64,000 nt of DNA from Hygrophila difformis (GCA_030278955.1 JAOANR010000010.1:19002444-19066443); one strand, 5' to 3'. Positions 50,381 through 63,332 are shown, counted from the stretch's first letter. Program-made: numbers and translations. The notes: a model not told the origin generated them from the letters alone.

Positions 50381-52223
50381 ATGGACCGATTTTACAGAAT
50401 GCTTCCAAATCTGGGACCCCTACCCAGACATGAACCATGGAGGGCAGGGTAGAAGCCCCATTTTCCCCCCCTGTTCATAACTCCTCGTTCTTTCCTTGCT
50501 CTTCTGTCTCTCTACTTTGATTTTTGAGAGTCAGGATGCGGTTTGTGTGTATGCATTTTTGTTTTCAGTTTTTGAGGTTTTGAGTGTTCTCGGTCGCAAG
50601 CATTGTTTTGAGACCTTTGTGGATCCTTACAAAACCCATTTTAAAACTGTCATGAGTAAAATTTCGGGAAAGTTTAAAACTCAAGAAAACAAACTGATGA
50701 ATGTTGAGGTGTTGTTTTGAACACCATGATATTATTGGTCTTTATTCTTGAGTTTAGGGTTTATGTTTAGTGCCTGATTTCCTTTCCTGTGTAGTGTGTG
50801 CTTTTGAAATAAATGTTTCTGAGTGTTATCTTGGAACATTAAGATGGAAAGATCTTTTTGGCATATTTGTTCCCACATATTACAACCTTGTGGGAATAAA
50901 TGTTTGTTTATTTATGGAAACATAGTACAAACACCCAATGAGAGCTTCCACTTTTTAATAAAGGTGACCTTATGAAAAAGACAAAAAAGAGTTTAGATTT
51001 AATGTTTGACTTATGTTCTTTTTGTTCCCAATGGAACTGTAGTGTGAGTAAATAGCAGTATTTTTGTCACCCAACTGCTATTCTTTTCAAAATTCAAAAT
51101 GGGACCACTCACATCCCACCTTCATTAAATAAAATAAGTCAACCCTTTAAAAATTAAAAATAGTGTTTGCAAATTCTTGGGGATGTTTCAACTGTCCAAT
51201 GCAGTCCAAACAAACCGAGAATAGCAAATCCAATACGCCACGCCTCCATTGCACATTCCAAAATTCGAGCATTCCACCCCATCCACCCACCTCATCCCAT
51301 TTCAACAAGTGTCTCGGACTTGTTTAATAAAATTGAAAATCAAACTTTTGGGCCCAATGGCCCATTAAAATATATATAGGGGCCCAATGACCCCTATCTT
51401 TCCATAAATCTATTTTACCCATGCTTTAAATTAAAATTCAAGTCAAGAACTTAATAATTTCACATTTAGAGCAAAACTCTAAATGTGAGAATGTTGGTTT
51501 CTAAACTTGAAAAATTTCTGAGAAAATTACATAAAAATTGGATTCATCACTTCTTATCTCTTCAGGGGCAATCTTCCAAACCCAGACCCAGTGCCCAGAG
51601 GAACCCAGCTGCTGGACCTACCGTTAGAGCTTCTAGGAGAAATTCTCTCCCGAATCAGGGAGGATGAAATGAAGGAAGTGTTCAGAGCTAGGAGAACTTG
51701 CACGAAGCTGAGAGACGCAGGAACCCTCGCCATCGTTTACAGGCGATGCGAGCTGGATGCGGCTAGGGTGAGGCGCTGGCATGAGGGGATACGGAGGCAA
51801 AAAGAGAGGTTTCTGAACACGTGCACCGAGGCTGGAAACTTCAACCTCCGAATTATTCCAGCACTCCAAGCATTTGTAGAAGGGGATGAAGGGCAAGCCT
51901 GCGAATGGCTACGGCCAGGCATAGAGGACAATCACAAAGCGTCAATCCTCACCCGTGGACTGATGCTCATGAGCAAGATGGATGAAAGCCAGGTCAATCA
52001 AGGGATCGCAATGATCGAGAGGATGGTGACCAACCGAGAGGTCTTCACCTACACATCAACCAACACCCTCGCGTGGATGGCAGACAATCATGCTCCCTAC
52101 TTGTTTGCAGGACAACCACCCCGAGTTTTCTGCAGAAGGAGGCATGCACCCCTGAGAAACCGCGACTGGTGCCTGCGTTGTGAGCTGACCAGCTATGTCC
52201 ACTGGCTCAGATACATGTTCTGA
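50381..52223 (+). CDS. F-box-like gene carried inside the Athila element (two exons)
   Basis: Exon 2 (51566-52223) encodes an N-terminal F-box-like motif (LLDLPLELLGEILSRI, then TCTKLRD), the phrase RFLNTCTEAGN, a repeat-like middle and a Cys-rich end (FCRRRHAPL, WCLRCEL). This layout resembles the plant At2g35280-type F-box family, whose members are presumed substrate adaptors of SCF ubiquitin ligases. Upstream the frame has no ATG but a good splice acceptor (TTATCTCTTCAG, 51554-51565). Exon 1 (50381-50448) begins with ATG behind a TATA box and leader and ends at donor GG/GTAGAAG. Joining the two gives one frame of 726 nt, 241 aa. It occupies the place where Athila elements often carry an env-like frame. 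The family assignment rests on pattern recall and the intron is predicted; the exon 2 frame itself is certain. Confidence 0.6.
51461..51487 (+). repeat. Second hairpin/PPT-like module
   Basis: CACATTTAGAG, loop CAAAA, CTCTAAATGTG, followed by AGAATGTTGG. It is a copy of the module at 49424-49460 and lies inside the predicted intron, about 80 bp before the acceptor. Confidence 0.7.
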
Positions 52224-53882
52224 GAAAAGGAAGAAGGAGAGATGAATCCTAGTATGCCCTAGTTCTTTATGCCCTAGTATTGGTATTATATAAGGGGTTT
52301 CCTCTTTTGCATGCAGGTTTGCACTAACTGCATAGGAATTCCTTAAAATTAATGTAATTTACTGCTTTCCACAAAATTGAACTCAAGATTGAGATCTGCA
52401 ACAATCTTTAATTGCTTCTCTGAAAAGATGTCTGACAGTCCAAGATGAATAAGTGACTGTCAGACCAAAAATATGCTGTTGACATGCCCCGTATGTCAGC
52501 AGTGCCTCCTTACTGCTTTAAATTAAATAACCAGCAAAAATATGCATAAACCAGCTCTAAATTCACATGTTGAATTTAGGCTTATGATTAAATTTTCAAA
52601 CTTTTAAATTGGGATAATATAATTGAGGACATGCATGAAATGAATTCCTAAGGTTTTGAGCTATAAAAATTTAATGATGCGATCAGCTTATTGGGTAATA
52701 AATCTGCATGTTAGAGATCTCGATTGAATAAATTGTTAGAATTAAGCTTTAATTAAACTTGAGAACACTGTATGACATGAATCAATCTAACCTTGTGAGA
52801 TTTGAGCCATGAGTCATTTTTACTCATTCATTTTCTTTGATGTGTGAATCATTTTGATTAAAGGAAACTAGAACTTGCAATTGGGACCGATTTAAGACCA
52901 TGCCATATTCCCGAAATCGAGCATATGATCGAGGCACTTAGAAAACCCAAAATTTTTGGCCTTCTTTTGAAATCCAAACCCAAAAATATTTTCCCTTTAG
53001 GATTAACCAATTTGAACCTTAAGCCTAATTTTTCTTTGAAGCCCACTATACTATTCACAGCCTTCTAAAAAGACCAAGAAATTCAAACCCAAGTGTGCAA
53101 GGATAAATTCTATCAAAGGCATTAAACTTATGATCATCAATCCATATTAATCGGTATGTTATAAACCGATTCAAAAAAAAAAAAGTTGAATTCCATTCAA
53201 CACAAATAAATTGCAAATGACAAAGCAAATTAGACATAGTCTAATGTCATGCAATAGAAAAGAAAAGCAAAAGAAAGAAAGACGAAATATATTGATGATC
53301 ATAAATTTTAAATAAAAATATGCCAAGTTATGATGGAATTAAATTCTTGCCACTTCTTAGCCCAATAATTCCCTTTCCTACATATGTCACAACCGTATGC
53401 CCCATTACAACCCTTAAATAAGACCTCGAGATCTCGATTTGAGGAAACGAGTCGGTGGAGAGTTGGTCTGATTGCAAGCTTATGGGATAATTTAATTAAA
53501 ATTGATTTTGAGCGTTCATGATTAAACCCCAATTGAGAGTGAGTGAATTTTCCGATTCTCTTATAAGTGAGGCTCTGTTTCATTTAAAATGTTCTTGTCA
53601 TCCCTCAATTCTCATATTTAATCTTTGCATCTTTCAAACACGATATTCATGAAGGGTTGATAATAATGTTTGATTTGTAGGCCCGATGTAGTGAGCAAGT
53701 ATCATTTCATTAAACACTGCAATCAAGGGAACTTAATACTTGTAGTTTTTGGTTATCTTATCCCAATCCAAAAAGAATGTGATTTATGAAGCCACGAAAA
53801 TGAATTGAATATGTAGAGTCCGTGTTCTTAGGAACATTGACTCTGACTGCTCGGGGACGATCAGTATTAAATGTGAGGATGT
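52224..53882 (+). other. Non-coding 3' end of Athila internal region
   Basis: No convincing frame; short minus-strand frames (52858-53058, 53308-53583) lack domains. The region ends with AAATGTGAGGATGT (53869-53882), the likely polypurine tract next to the 3' LTR. Confidence 0.5.
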
Positions 53883-56636
53883 TGATAATGGCCAGAAATT
53901 ACCATTATTTTCAATCCATTTCCGTGTCTAAAACGGGCATTTGATCGCATTCCAGTCTTATATCAAATAAGAAAGCAGTAGAATTGGACTGATTTATGCA
54001 TAATTGTAAAAATATCGAGCTGGTATGAAAAATGCATAAATATGTAATTTTATTACACATTTATGTTAGAAAAATCCAAAAACATGAGAAAAAGAAAAGA
54101 AAAGAAAAAGGAATGAAAAAGATGGGCAAAAGAATAAAACAAGCCCACAAAATACAAAAAGATGGGAAAAAGAGAGAAAATCCCACAAAAATACATGTTC
54201 CGGCCCATCAGGCCCAATAAGGTGAACCAGTCACGAGACTGGTATCCTGGCGCTATCCATGGTCCCGCGACAGGGGGCAGGCTAGCGCCACAATGATGAA
54301 ACGCAAAGGAACCAGTCCTGGGACATCCTGTCGCTAGGTCCGTGGCGCGAGACCATGGCTAGCGACACAGGAGGGTTCCGCGCCACACCAGCATGATGAA
54401 GAAGAAACTGACCCCAGACCCCTGTCGCTAGCCCCGTGGCGCGATCCATGGTCTCGCGACAGGAGTATGGCTAGCGACACAGAGTTGAAGACCAGACCCA
54501 GTCGAGAAGCTTTGCAGCATAATGCCTCAGTTCGCGCCACATCACGTGATCCGCGACATGGCTGAGATGTGTGTGATGACTTGCGACATGGGCCTCAGAT
54601 CAAGGCCCATGGGCCTAGGGTTTCACTTCTATAAATATGAGGTGATTCCTTTGAGCTAAGGGTGAGAAAATTGATTCCCTTGAAGACACAATTTGGAGAA
54701 TCTCTCTAGGTAGTTCTTAGTTTAGGTTTATTTCTTTTTTTTGTATTATTTAATTTTTGCAGTAAGCTTAGTTTAGATCAGCTTGATCTATGTTCTTGTT
54801 TTAAATAGCATAAGTACCAACTATTCACAGTTTTATTTTTGTTGATAAGCTTGATTTTAGGGTTTGTATTACCCAAATGATGGGTATTAACAAACTATTT
54901 AATAAAATGGGAAAATATTCATCCAATGTGTCCCAAAACCATGAAATGGGTTTCACAACCCATGGATTACTGCTTTTATTTTTCTTTTAGGGTCATTTGA
55001 CCCCCATTTCCTTGTTATTGTGCTTACTGTTTTCTTCTATTGAGGATAGCATGCATGTTTCGTGTGTGATCAAACCCTAGATTAGGATTATGCTCTTTTT
55101 TTTAAATATTGTTTCAGGTAGATTTATTTTTGTTTAAGCATGCTCTTGTAGATTTTGAATTTTGTTGGGTTATTTTAGCTTAGAAATGCTTTTTAATCTG
55201 GAATAGGGTGAGATCACGATGTTTGCATGCCACTGTTCACTTTTACCTTTACTGACTCGTGTCCTGAACCATCCATGTCGCTAACCTCTTCCTGTCGCGA
55301 GATCACGTCTAGCGACAGGAAGGCTGTCCCGCGACATGGGTGTCCAGGGGCACTTGTCCTAATATTCTGAAATTCCTAGTCGCGAGGCACTTCTGTCGCG
55401 GACCCACGGTACGCGACACAAACCCTGCTTAGCGACCAGGGACCCAAATCCCTTTTATTTTCTTTTGCATTGCTCATGTCGCGGAACCCTCCTGTCGCGG
55501 ACCCATGGTCCGCGACACAATTTTTGCTCCGAGACAGGGAATTATGCCTTGCATTTTCATTTTGAAAACCCAGTCGCTAGACATCCTGTCGCATACCCAC
55601 GGTCCGCGACACAACTCTAGACTAGCGACTGGGAACCAAACACTTAGAAATTTCCAGAGAAATCTTGTGTCGCTAAACACCTGTCGCGGACCCACGGTCC
55701 GCGACACAACTTTCGCTTAGCGACACAGGATGAAACTCTGCCAAAATTTCTGGAAATCTGTCGAAGTACCCATGTCGCGGACCTAGGCCCCTGACACAAT
55801 TTATGGTATCTGGACAGAACCCTCCTCCCTATTTAAATTCCAAAATTCTCATCTCCTAACCCCCATTATATTGCAAAAACTCACATCTGAATCCCACAGA
55901 TTAAGATGTAATACCCTAGAATTGCAATATAAGGCGTTATGCTGCCAAAATTTTGATTCTCCATTTCCCATTCATTAATTAATTGAACCCTCTAGTCACT
56001 AATGATTGATGATTCTGATTAGCAATAATTAAATCACTAATTGTTGTGATTAAAGGATCTTTGTTCAATTGTCTTTAAAATAATCTTCTATAAACAAACT
56101 CATGATGTCTTAAACAGATAATCCGGACTGTAATTAATTATGGTAGGAGGGATTAATTGAGCCATCAATTATGGATTGATTCAATAACCTTGCATGAGAA
56201 ACCAATGTCTCTCATGCAAGTTCTTCTCTTTATTTCATTTTATTTTGTTTTGTCTTTTGTGTATGGTGTGTAACATTTAGCAAAGAATACATCAGACTAA
56301 TGTTGGCGGGTATTCCCTCACGGATAACTAGCTCGTAATCTGGGTATTAGTTACTAAGTGTCATTTTGCATGGTCTGGATGGCTGTCAGTGGAAGCCTTG
56401 GCGGTTCGCCCATCCGGGGTTATAATAGCTGCTCAGCTGACTCCTATCCAGATACAGTTTTATTTTATCTATCTTAATTTCCAAACCCGAATTCCAATCT
56501 GTAACAAAACTCTGCTAATGTCTGTCAACATTAGCTGATAAGTGTTGCAGAGAGGAAACATGTAGGTTTTTTTCTCTGAATTCACAGACAGTAGGGGCCC
56601 AACTGGTAGCGACACTGCCATTTTAGGGTTTCACCT
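53883..56636 (+). repeat. 3' LTR of the Athila element, truncated by an insertion
   Basis: Matches 38380-41127 with few differences, then stops at TTTCACCT where family X begins; the remaining 1.8 kb should lie beyond the window. It carries the same hairpin clusters (54230-54600, 55260-55800). Confidence 0.9.
54604..54637 (+). promoter_or_regulatory. Athila 3' LTR promoter: site II, telo-box, TATA
   Basis: GGCCCATGGGCC (54604-54615), TAGGGTTT (54616-54623) and CTATAAATA (54629-54637), unchanged from the 5' LTR. Read-through from it would enter the family X array. Confidence 0.6.
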
Positions 56637-57284
56637 TGTAACACCCCGGTTTTTGGTCACCCAGGTCGGGATGTCACCGCCACACCTCCCTAGCAAGACA
56701 CGGTTTCTCCGAGCTTGCTAAAGACATGCAAGGCTATGGTTTTTCAGAATTTAAAACATTCAAACAGCCCATTTATATATAATTTAAAAACAATGTCATT
56801 ACAGTTGCAGCGGAAAATAATATTTACATAAGTATAAAGCAGCGGAATTTAAATATAGCCAACACGGCCAGAATACGGGTTAAACAGGCTCGTTCATGCA
56901 ATATCTAGTCTAACGTAACATTTAAAAATAAAGTATTTCCCTAAAATTCCCATGAATGCATATGATGATGCATATTCTTCAGCTCTGAAAAAAACAGGGG
57001 AAAAAAATACGGTTTTGGTCAGCACTACGTGCTGAGTAAGTTAACACATACATAACTATGGGGTTTCAAAGCCATTATTTAATATTTAAAGAAAACATGT
57101 GCACAACACCACATAATTTAATTTATTTCGCTAACAATAATTCAAACGACAGAGACTTCATAAGATCATAAATATAATTTGCAAAGTAATGTAACGGTAG
57201 GACATAATTTAAAAGCATAATCCAAAAGGAACAATTTTCGAGTCTCCTAGTTTCATATCTCATGTCTCATGTTTCAAGTTTATG

Positions 57285-57480
57285 TTTCAATTGCCATTCG
57301 GCAAGTTTTATTTATCAATTGCCTTCCGGCAAGCGTTATATCTCAATTGCCTTTCGGCAAGCATTATATTTCAATTGCCTTTCGGCAAGCACTATATTTC
57401 AATTGCCTTTCGGCAAGCAGGATATTTCAATTGCCTTTCGGCAAGCAGGATATTTCAATTGCCTTTCGGCAAGCAATATA
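57285..57480. repeat. 28-bp minisatellite, 7 units, in family X LTR 1
   Basis: CAATTGCC recurs at 57288, 57316, 57344, 57372, 57400, 57428 and 57456, an exact 28-bp period. Each unit holds the small hairpin TTGCC / GGCAA. All three plus-strand frames stay open through it. A copy lies at 61167-61362. Confidence 0.93.
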
Positions 57481-59007
57481 TTCATGTGTATTTTATTTCA
57501 AAGGAATTCCCAATCATTTAACCCTTAAAGGCTAATTTCTCAAGTTTAGTAAGTTTCTCAAAATATACTATTTCAGGACGCTATCCGCTCCGATATCATT
57601 AAAAATCTTTTTCAACAAGATTTTTCAAGATTTGATTCGGTCAACCATCATTTACTCTTAAATTCGTCTAAATTCAGATTTAATTCCAAAAATTCTGAAA
57701 TTTCCCTACTGACTCAGAAACGTCGAGACGAACAACTTTCGTGTTTTAACTTTTTCAATCCGAGATACCCAAATATGTCAAAAACGTCAATTTTCGCAGA
57801 AACACAAATCTGTCCGAATTTTATATGTCACAGTTTAAAGATTTCAAATTCTACCATAGCAAATCAACTCCAAATTTAATGAAATTTTACAGAGACCATC
57901 TTAAGACGTTTATCTACAACTTTCATGTTCGGAAGAAGATCTAAATCGGCATAGAACCCTAGTCAAAAACGTCATCAAGTTCTGACCTAAGTTTCGTCAA
58001 GAATTTCAAGATCCACATCCTAGCAGTTCGGTTTCGGGTGGATTTCATACATCAAATCATCACGAAAAATTCTGAAATTTTACGGAGGTGTTCTTAACAT
58101 ATAGATCTACAACTCTTATGTTCAACGCCAAGCCTAGATCGGTCTAGATCTAAGGTAGAAATCACCCACAAGTTTTGACTAAAGTTCTGTCACCATTTCA
58201 AGATCTAAACCCAAGGCAGGTATGTTCGTGGTCATTTTCGGATATCAAAACACGATGAAAAATTATGAAAATTTTACAGTAGATAGATCTACATCTTAGG
58301 AACGTTTTTCATGTTTTAAGTTTTTCCGTTTGAAGTTGTTTTAAGGTTCGGAAAAATTAGACAATACTGTTGCGCCGTTAAAAGATTTACGTTGGCAGAT
58401 TTTCGATTTCTTGTTAATCTTTTAGTTTGAATGTTTTAATTCATCCCAAAACCATGTAAGAGTTAACTTACCTAAATTTGGATTATCCGGCTCGTCGATT
58501 CATAGGCGTGGCTTCCACGTCCTTTGTTCTCCCTCCGAGATCCTTTGTTCTCCCTCAACGGCTATGACAGTGTTGGATCTCGTCCAAGGTGCCTTCTTCT
58601 CCGTCGAAGTCGTTCAACGATCTAATCTCTATATTTTTTTTCTATTCTATTCGTTCTTCTCTTTTTTTTTTTCTTTTTTGTACGTAGAAATCTTTTATTT
58701 TTTTTGCAACCCCATATGAAGATGATGGGAATGTTGTTTAAAAAGGGGTGAAGGGTCGGCAAAATTGGAATTTAAATCTTCTGTGTATATAGAATTGATT
58801 TGAATAGCACAATAGATGAAGAAGATTAAATTTTGAAAGGAGTAACCGGCGTAAGATTTAGGGATTTACTATCAAAGATTTATTCCAAATCTTTTCCTAT
58901 CATATTGAGTTTGACAATATACTAAAAATAGAGTGAATCTTGTCATATTAATAAATATAGACTAAATATTTGTTTCCAATTATTTTGCTATGTATATATG
59001 TAGATTG

Positions 59008-59008
<1 letters not shown>

Positions 59009-59084
<76 letters not shown>
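59009..59084. repeat. (TTA)n microsatellite in X LTR 1
   Basis: About 25 TTA units; the LTR 2 copy (62890-62964) has one interruption and differs in length. Confidence 0.9.
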
Positions 59085-59086
<2 letters not shown>

Positions 59087-59456
59087 ATAAAATAAAGTGT
59101 TAATTAATAATTATGCGTATAGTAATTACACACGTAATAAAATGATTTTAATATATAAATAAATGGATTAATTTAAAATATATTTAGAATAATGTAGGGT
59201 ATTACAAAACTCCTATCTTAATTTTATTTGGATCTCAATTTAATTTCGGATTCGAAATATTGAGTCCATCTATATTTGGTTCTCGTGCAATAATTTATTT
59301 AATTAAATTATTTTCGACTTCACGGGTTCTTGGAATTTTGATTCCTTTTTAAATTAAATTTCATTTCTCATTTTCTTATGATTCTTTATCCATGTATTAT
59401 ATTTATTTAAGTATTGTTTTTATTTATTTTATGTTGCAAAATTCTCGGGTATTACA

Positions 59457-60518
59457 GTCTACCCTCCTTAAGAATCAACTTCGTCCTCGAAGTTGTGTTT
59501 CGACTTTTCTCGTGCTAAGGTCTTTTTGTTTGTATTATTAATTTGTGAGTGAACTTAGAATTAAAACTTCTAAGCTGCCTACGTACCCTGTGAAGGGATC
59601 AAGCCATAACGTAGTTCAAAATAATTTGAAGTTGTTTATTATATATATATATATTTTTATTCAGGATACATCTTATCGAGTTGAACTCCAAAAATAAATT
59701 ATTACGGGGTATCACATCCTCTCCCCCTTAGGGCTTCAGTTATGTCCCCATAACTGCCTATTCATTATTCTCAAGAAGGTTCGGGTCAAGGTTTAAATGA
59801 GTCGTGCGTTTGAAATGGATTTGTTGTTTGGGAAACGAAACAAGATTTTTGGAATAAATAGTGTTTTAATAAGAATTTGATTTTTATTGTTCCACATAAG
59901 GAAATTTTCTAATTCGTACAAGGATAGAAATGGCTAAGGTCGAGATTTGTTATGCTTAGGCGTGCGCTTAGATGAACGCGATCTAGAACTAGGGCAAGAT
60001 CAGTCTCTAGTTAGCGTTCCTACTTCGATGTCAAGCCTCTAAGTTATCTAGGTGTAGCAAGAGATCTAAGTTAGAATATATCACGCTTCTAAGTTCTCTA
60101 AGTTTAGGCAATGCAGTATGCACATGCAAATGATGATTTCCCCCCAAAAATAATTCATGCACTATATATATATATATATTTTTTTTCCATGGGTTTTAAA
60201 ATAAAAATTCGTTTCCATGGAAATAATGCTTTAAAAATTTAACATAATAGTTAAAATTCTTGGACCTCTATATTGGGTCAAAATAATTATCATTTGGGCT
60301 CAAAAATAATTTGGGCTAGGAAAAATAATAATTTGGGCTTCTATAATAATAATTTAAAAATAATCATGGTTTAAAAATAATAGTTTAAAAATAATAGTCT
60401 TATAGTTTAAAAATAATAATAATAATTTAGAAATAAGCCGGGCTCTGATACCAACTTGGTATCAGATATTTTCTTTAAAATAAATAGCTTTAAAATATGC
60501 TGGGCTCTGATACCACTC
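59457..60518 (-). other. Internal region of family X element
   Basis: 1,062 bp without a coding frame. The right side of LTR 1 has the minus-strand PPT (59457-59474) and a perfect 8-bp hairpin, CAACTTCG / CGAAGTTG (59476-59495). The other end is AT-rich, with two PBS-like words. Confidence 0.8.
60504..60515 (-). other. Primer binding site, initiator tRNA-Met
   Basis: Minus-strand TGGTATCAGAGC, 3 bp from the LTR end. A second copy (60442-60453) pairs with an inverted TTGGTATCAGA next to it (60456-60466). Confidence 0.85.
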
Positions 60519-62889
60519 TGTAACACCCCGGTTTTTGGTCACCCAGGTCGGGATGTCACCGCCACACCTCCCTAGCAAGACACGGTTTCTCCGAGCTTGC
60601 TAAAGACATGCAAGGCTATGGTTTTTCAGAATTTAAAACATTCAAACAGCCCATTTATATATAATTTAAAAACAATGTCATTACAGTTGCAGCGGAAAAT
60701 AATATTTACATAAGTATAAAGCAGCGGAATTTAAATATAGCCAACACGGCCAGAATACGGGTTAAACAGGCTCGTTCATGCAATATCTAGTCTAACGTAA
60801 CATTTAAAAATAAAGTATTTCCCTAAAATTCCCATGAATGCATATGATGATGCATATTCTTCAGCTCTGAAAAAAACAGGGGAAAAAAATACGGTTTTGG
60901 TCAGCACTACGTGCTGAGTAAGTTAACACATACAAAACTATGGGGTTTCAAAGCCATTATTTAATATTTAAAGAAAACATGTGCACAACACCACATAATT
61001 TAATTTATTTCGCTAACAATAATTCAAACGACAGAGACTTCATAAGATCATAAATATAATTTGCAATGTAATGTAACGGTAGGACATAATTTAAAAGCAT
61101 AATCCAAAAGGAACAATTTTCGAGTCTCCTAGTATCATATCTCATGTCTCATGTTTCAAGTTTATGTTTCAATTGCCATTCGGCAAGTTTTATTTATCAA
61201 TTGCCTTCCGGCAAGCGTTATATCTCAATTGCCTTTCGGCAAGCATTATATATCAATTGCCTTTCGGCAAGCACTATATTTCAATTGCCTTTCGGCAAGC
61301 AGGATATTTCAATTGCCTTTCGGCAAGCAGGATATTTCAATTGCCTTTCGGCAAGCAATATATTCATGTGTATTTTATTTCAAAGGAATTCCCAATCATT
61401 TAAACCTTAAAGGCTAATTTCTCAAGTTTAGTAAGTTTCTCAAAATATACTATTTCAGGACGCTATCCGCTCCGATATCATTCAAAATCTTTTTCAACAA
61501 GATTTTTCAAGATTTGACTCGGTCAACCATCATTTTCTCTTAAATTCGTCTAAATTCAGATTTAATTCCAAAAATTCTGAAATTTCCCTACTGACTCAGA
61601 AACGTCGAGACAAACAACTTTCGTGTTTTAACCTTTTCAATCCGAGATACCCAAATATGTCAAAAACGTCAATTTTCGCAGAAACACAAATCTGTCCGAA
61701 TTTTATATGTCACAGTTTAAAGATTTCAAATTCTACCATAGCAAATCAACTCCACATTTAATGAAATTTTACAGAGACCATCTTAAGACGTTTATCTACA
61801 ACTTTCATGTTCGGAAGAAGATCTAAATCGGCCTAAAACCCTAGTCAAAAACGTCATCAAGTTCTGACCTAAGTTTCGTCAAGAATTTCAAGATCCACAT
61901 CCTAGCAGTTCGGTTTCGGGTGGATTTCATACATCAAATCATCACGAAAAATTCTGAAATTTTACGGAGGTGTTCTTAACATATAGATCTACAACTCTTA
62001 TGTTCAACGCCAAGCCTAGATCGGTCTAGATCTAAGGTAGAAATCACCCACAAGTTTTGACTAAAGTTCTGTCACCATTTCAAGATCTAAACCCAAGGCA
62101 GGTATGTTCGTGGTCATTTTCGGATATCAAAACACGATGAAAAATTATGAAAATTTTACAGTAGATAGATCTACGTCTTAGGAACGTTTTTCATGTTTTA
62201 AGTTTTTCCGTTTGAAGTTGTTTTAAGGTTCGGAAAAATTAGACAATACTGTTGCGCCGTTAAAAGATTTACGTTGGCAGATTTTCGATTTCTTGTTAAT
62301 CTTTTAGTTTGAATGTTTTAATTCATCCCAAAACCATGTAAGAGTTAACTTACCTAAATTTGGATTATCCGGCTCGTCGATTCATAGGCGTGGCTTCCAC
62401 GTCCTTTGTTCTCCCTCCGAGATCCTTTGTTCTCCCTCAACGGCTATGACAGTGTTGGATCTCGTCCAAGGTGCCTTCTTCTCCGTCGAAGTCGTTCAAC
62501 GATCTAATCTCTATATTTTTTTTCTATTCTATTCGTTCTTCTCTTTTTTTTTTTCTTTTTTGTACGTAGAAATCTTTTATTTTTTTTGCAACCCCATATG
62601 AAGATGATGGGAATGTTGTTTAAAAAGGGGTGAAGGGTCGGCAAAATTGGAATTTAAATCTTCTGTGTATATAGAATTGATTTGAATAGCACAATAGATG
62701 AAGAAGATTAAATTTTGAAAGGAGTAACCGGCGTTAGATTTAGGGATTTAGAATCAAAGATTTATTCCAAATCTTTTCCTATCATATTGAGTTTGACAAT
62801 ATACTAAAAATAGAGTGAATCTTGTCATATTAATAAATATAGACTAAATATTTGTTTCCAATTATTTTGCTATGTATATATGTAGATTG

Positions 62890-62965
<76 letters not shown>

Positions 62966-63332
62966 AAATAAAGTGTTAATTAATAATTATGCGTATAGTA
63001 ATTACACACGTAATAAAATGATTTTAATATATAAATAAATGGATTAATTTAAAATATATTTAGAATAATGTAGGGTATTACAAAACTCCTATCTTAATTT
63101 TATTTGGATCTCAATTTAATTTCGGATTCGAAATATTGAGTCCATCTATATTTGGTTCCCGTGCAATAATTTATTTAATTAAATTATTTTCGACTTCACG
63201 GGTTCTTGGAATTTTGATTCCTTTTTAAATTAAATTTCATTTCTCATTTTCTTATGATTCTTTATCCATGTATTATATTTATTTAAGTATTGTTTTTATT
63301 TATTTTATGTTGCAAAATTCTCGGGTATTACA
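60519..63332 (-). repeat. Family X LTR 2
   Basis: Same ends and layout as LTR 1, 2,814 bp, with its own minisatellite (61167-61362) and (TTA)n tract (62890-62964). Confidence 0.88.

Larger units (their letters stand above)
38380..56636 (+). mobile_element. Athila-type Ty3/gypsy retrotransposon with intact gag-pol and captured gene
   Basis: Layout: 5' LTR 38380-42930 with a duplicated end to 43237, PBS 43238, gag-pol 43396-49332, a 4.5-kb 3' region holding an F-box-like gene, then the 3' LTR from 53883, which is interrupted at 56636 by family X; the rest lies beyond the window. Left flank GGAGG (38375-38379) is the candidate target duplication. The two LTRs differ by few bases over the 2.75 kb that can be compared. 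It inserted in the LINE ORF1 fragment. Confidence 0.9.
56637..59456 (-). repeat. Family X LTR 1
   Basis: On the plus strand begins TGTAACACCCCGG and ends CTCGGGTATTACA. Includes a 28-bp minisatellite and a (TTA)n tract at 59009-59084. It is the 3' LTR of the unit when read on the minus strand. Confidence 0.88.

Noticed and set aside
49333..53882. Athila env-like gene
   Set aside because: No frame with signal peptide plus transmembrane segment was found; the only substantial frame looks F-box-like.
57285..57480. CRISPR array (28-bp repeats)
   Set aside because: There are no unique spacers; the units are contiguous at a 28-bp period inside a plant LTR.
57262..57535. Repeat proteins of 79-88 aa in three frames
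   Set aside because: Frames are open only because of the 28-bp unit; no conserved frame, and the sequence is LTR.
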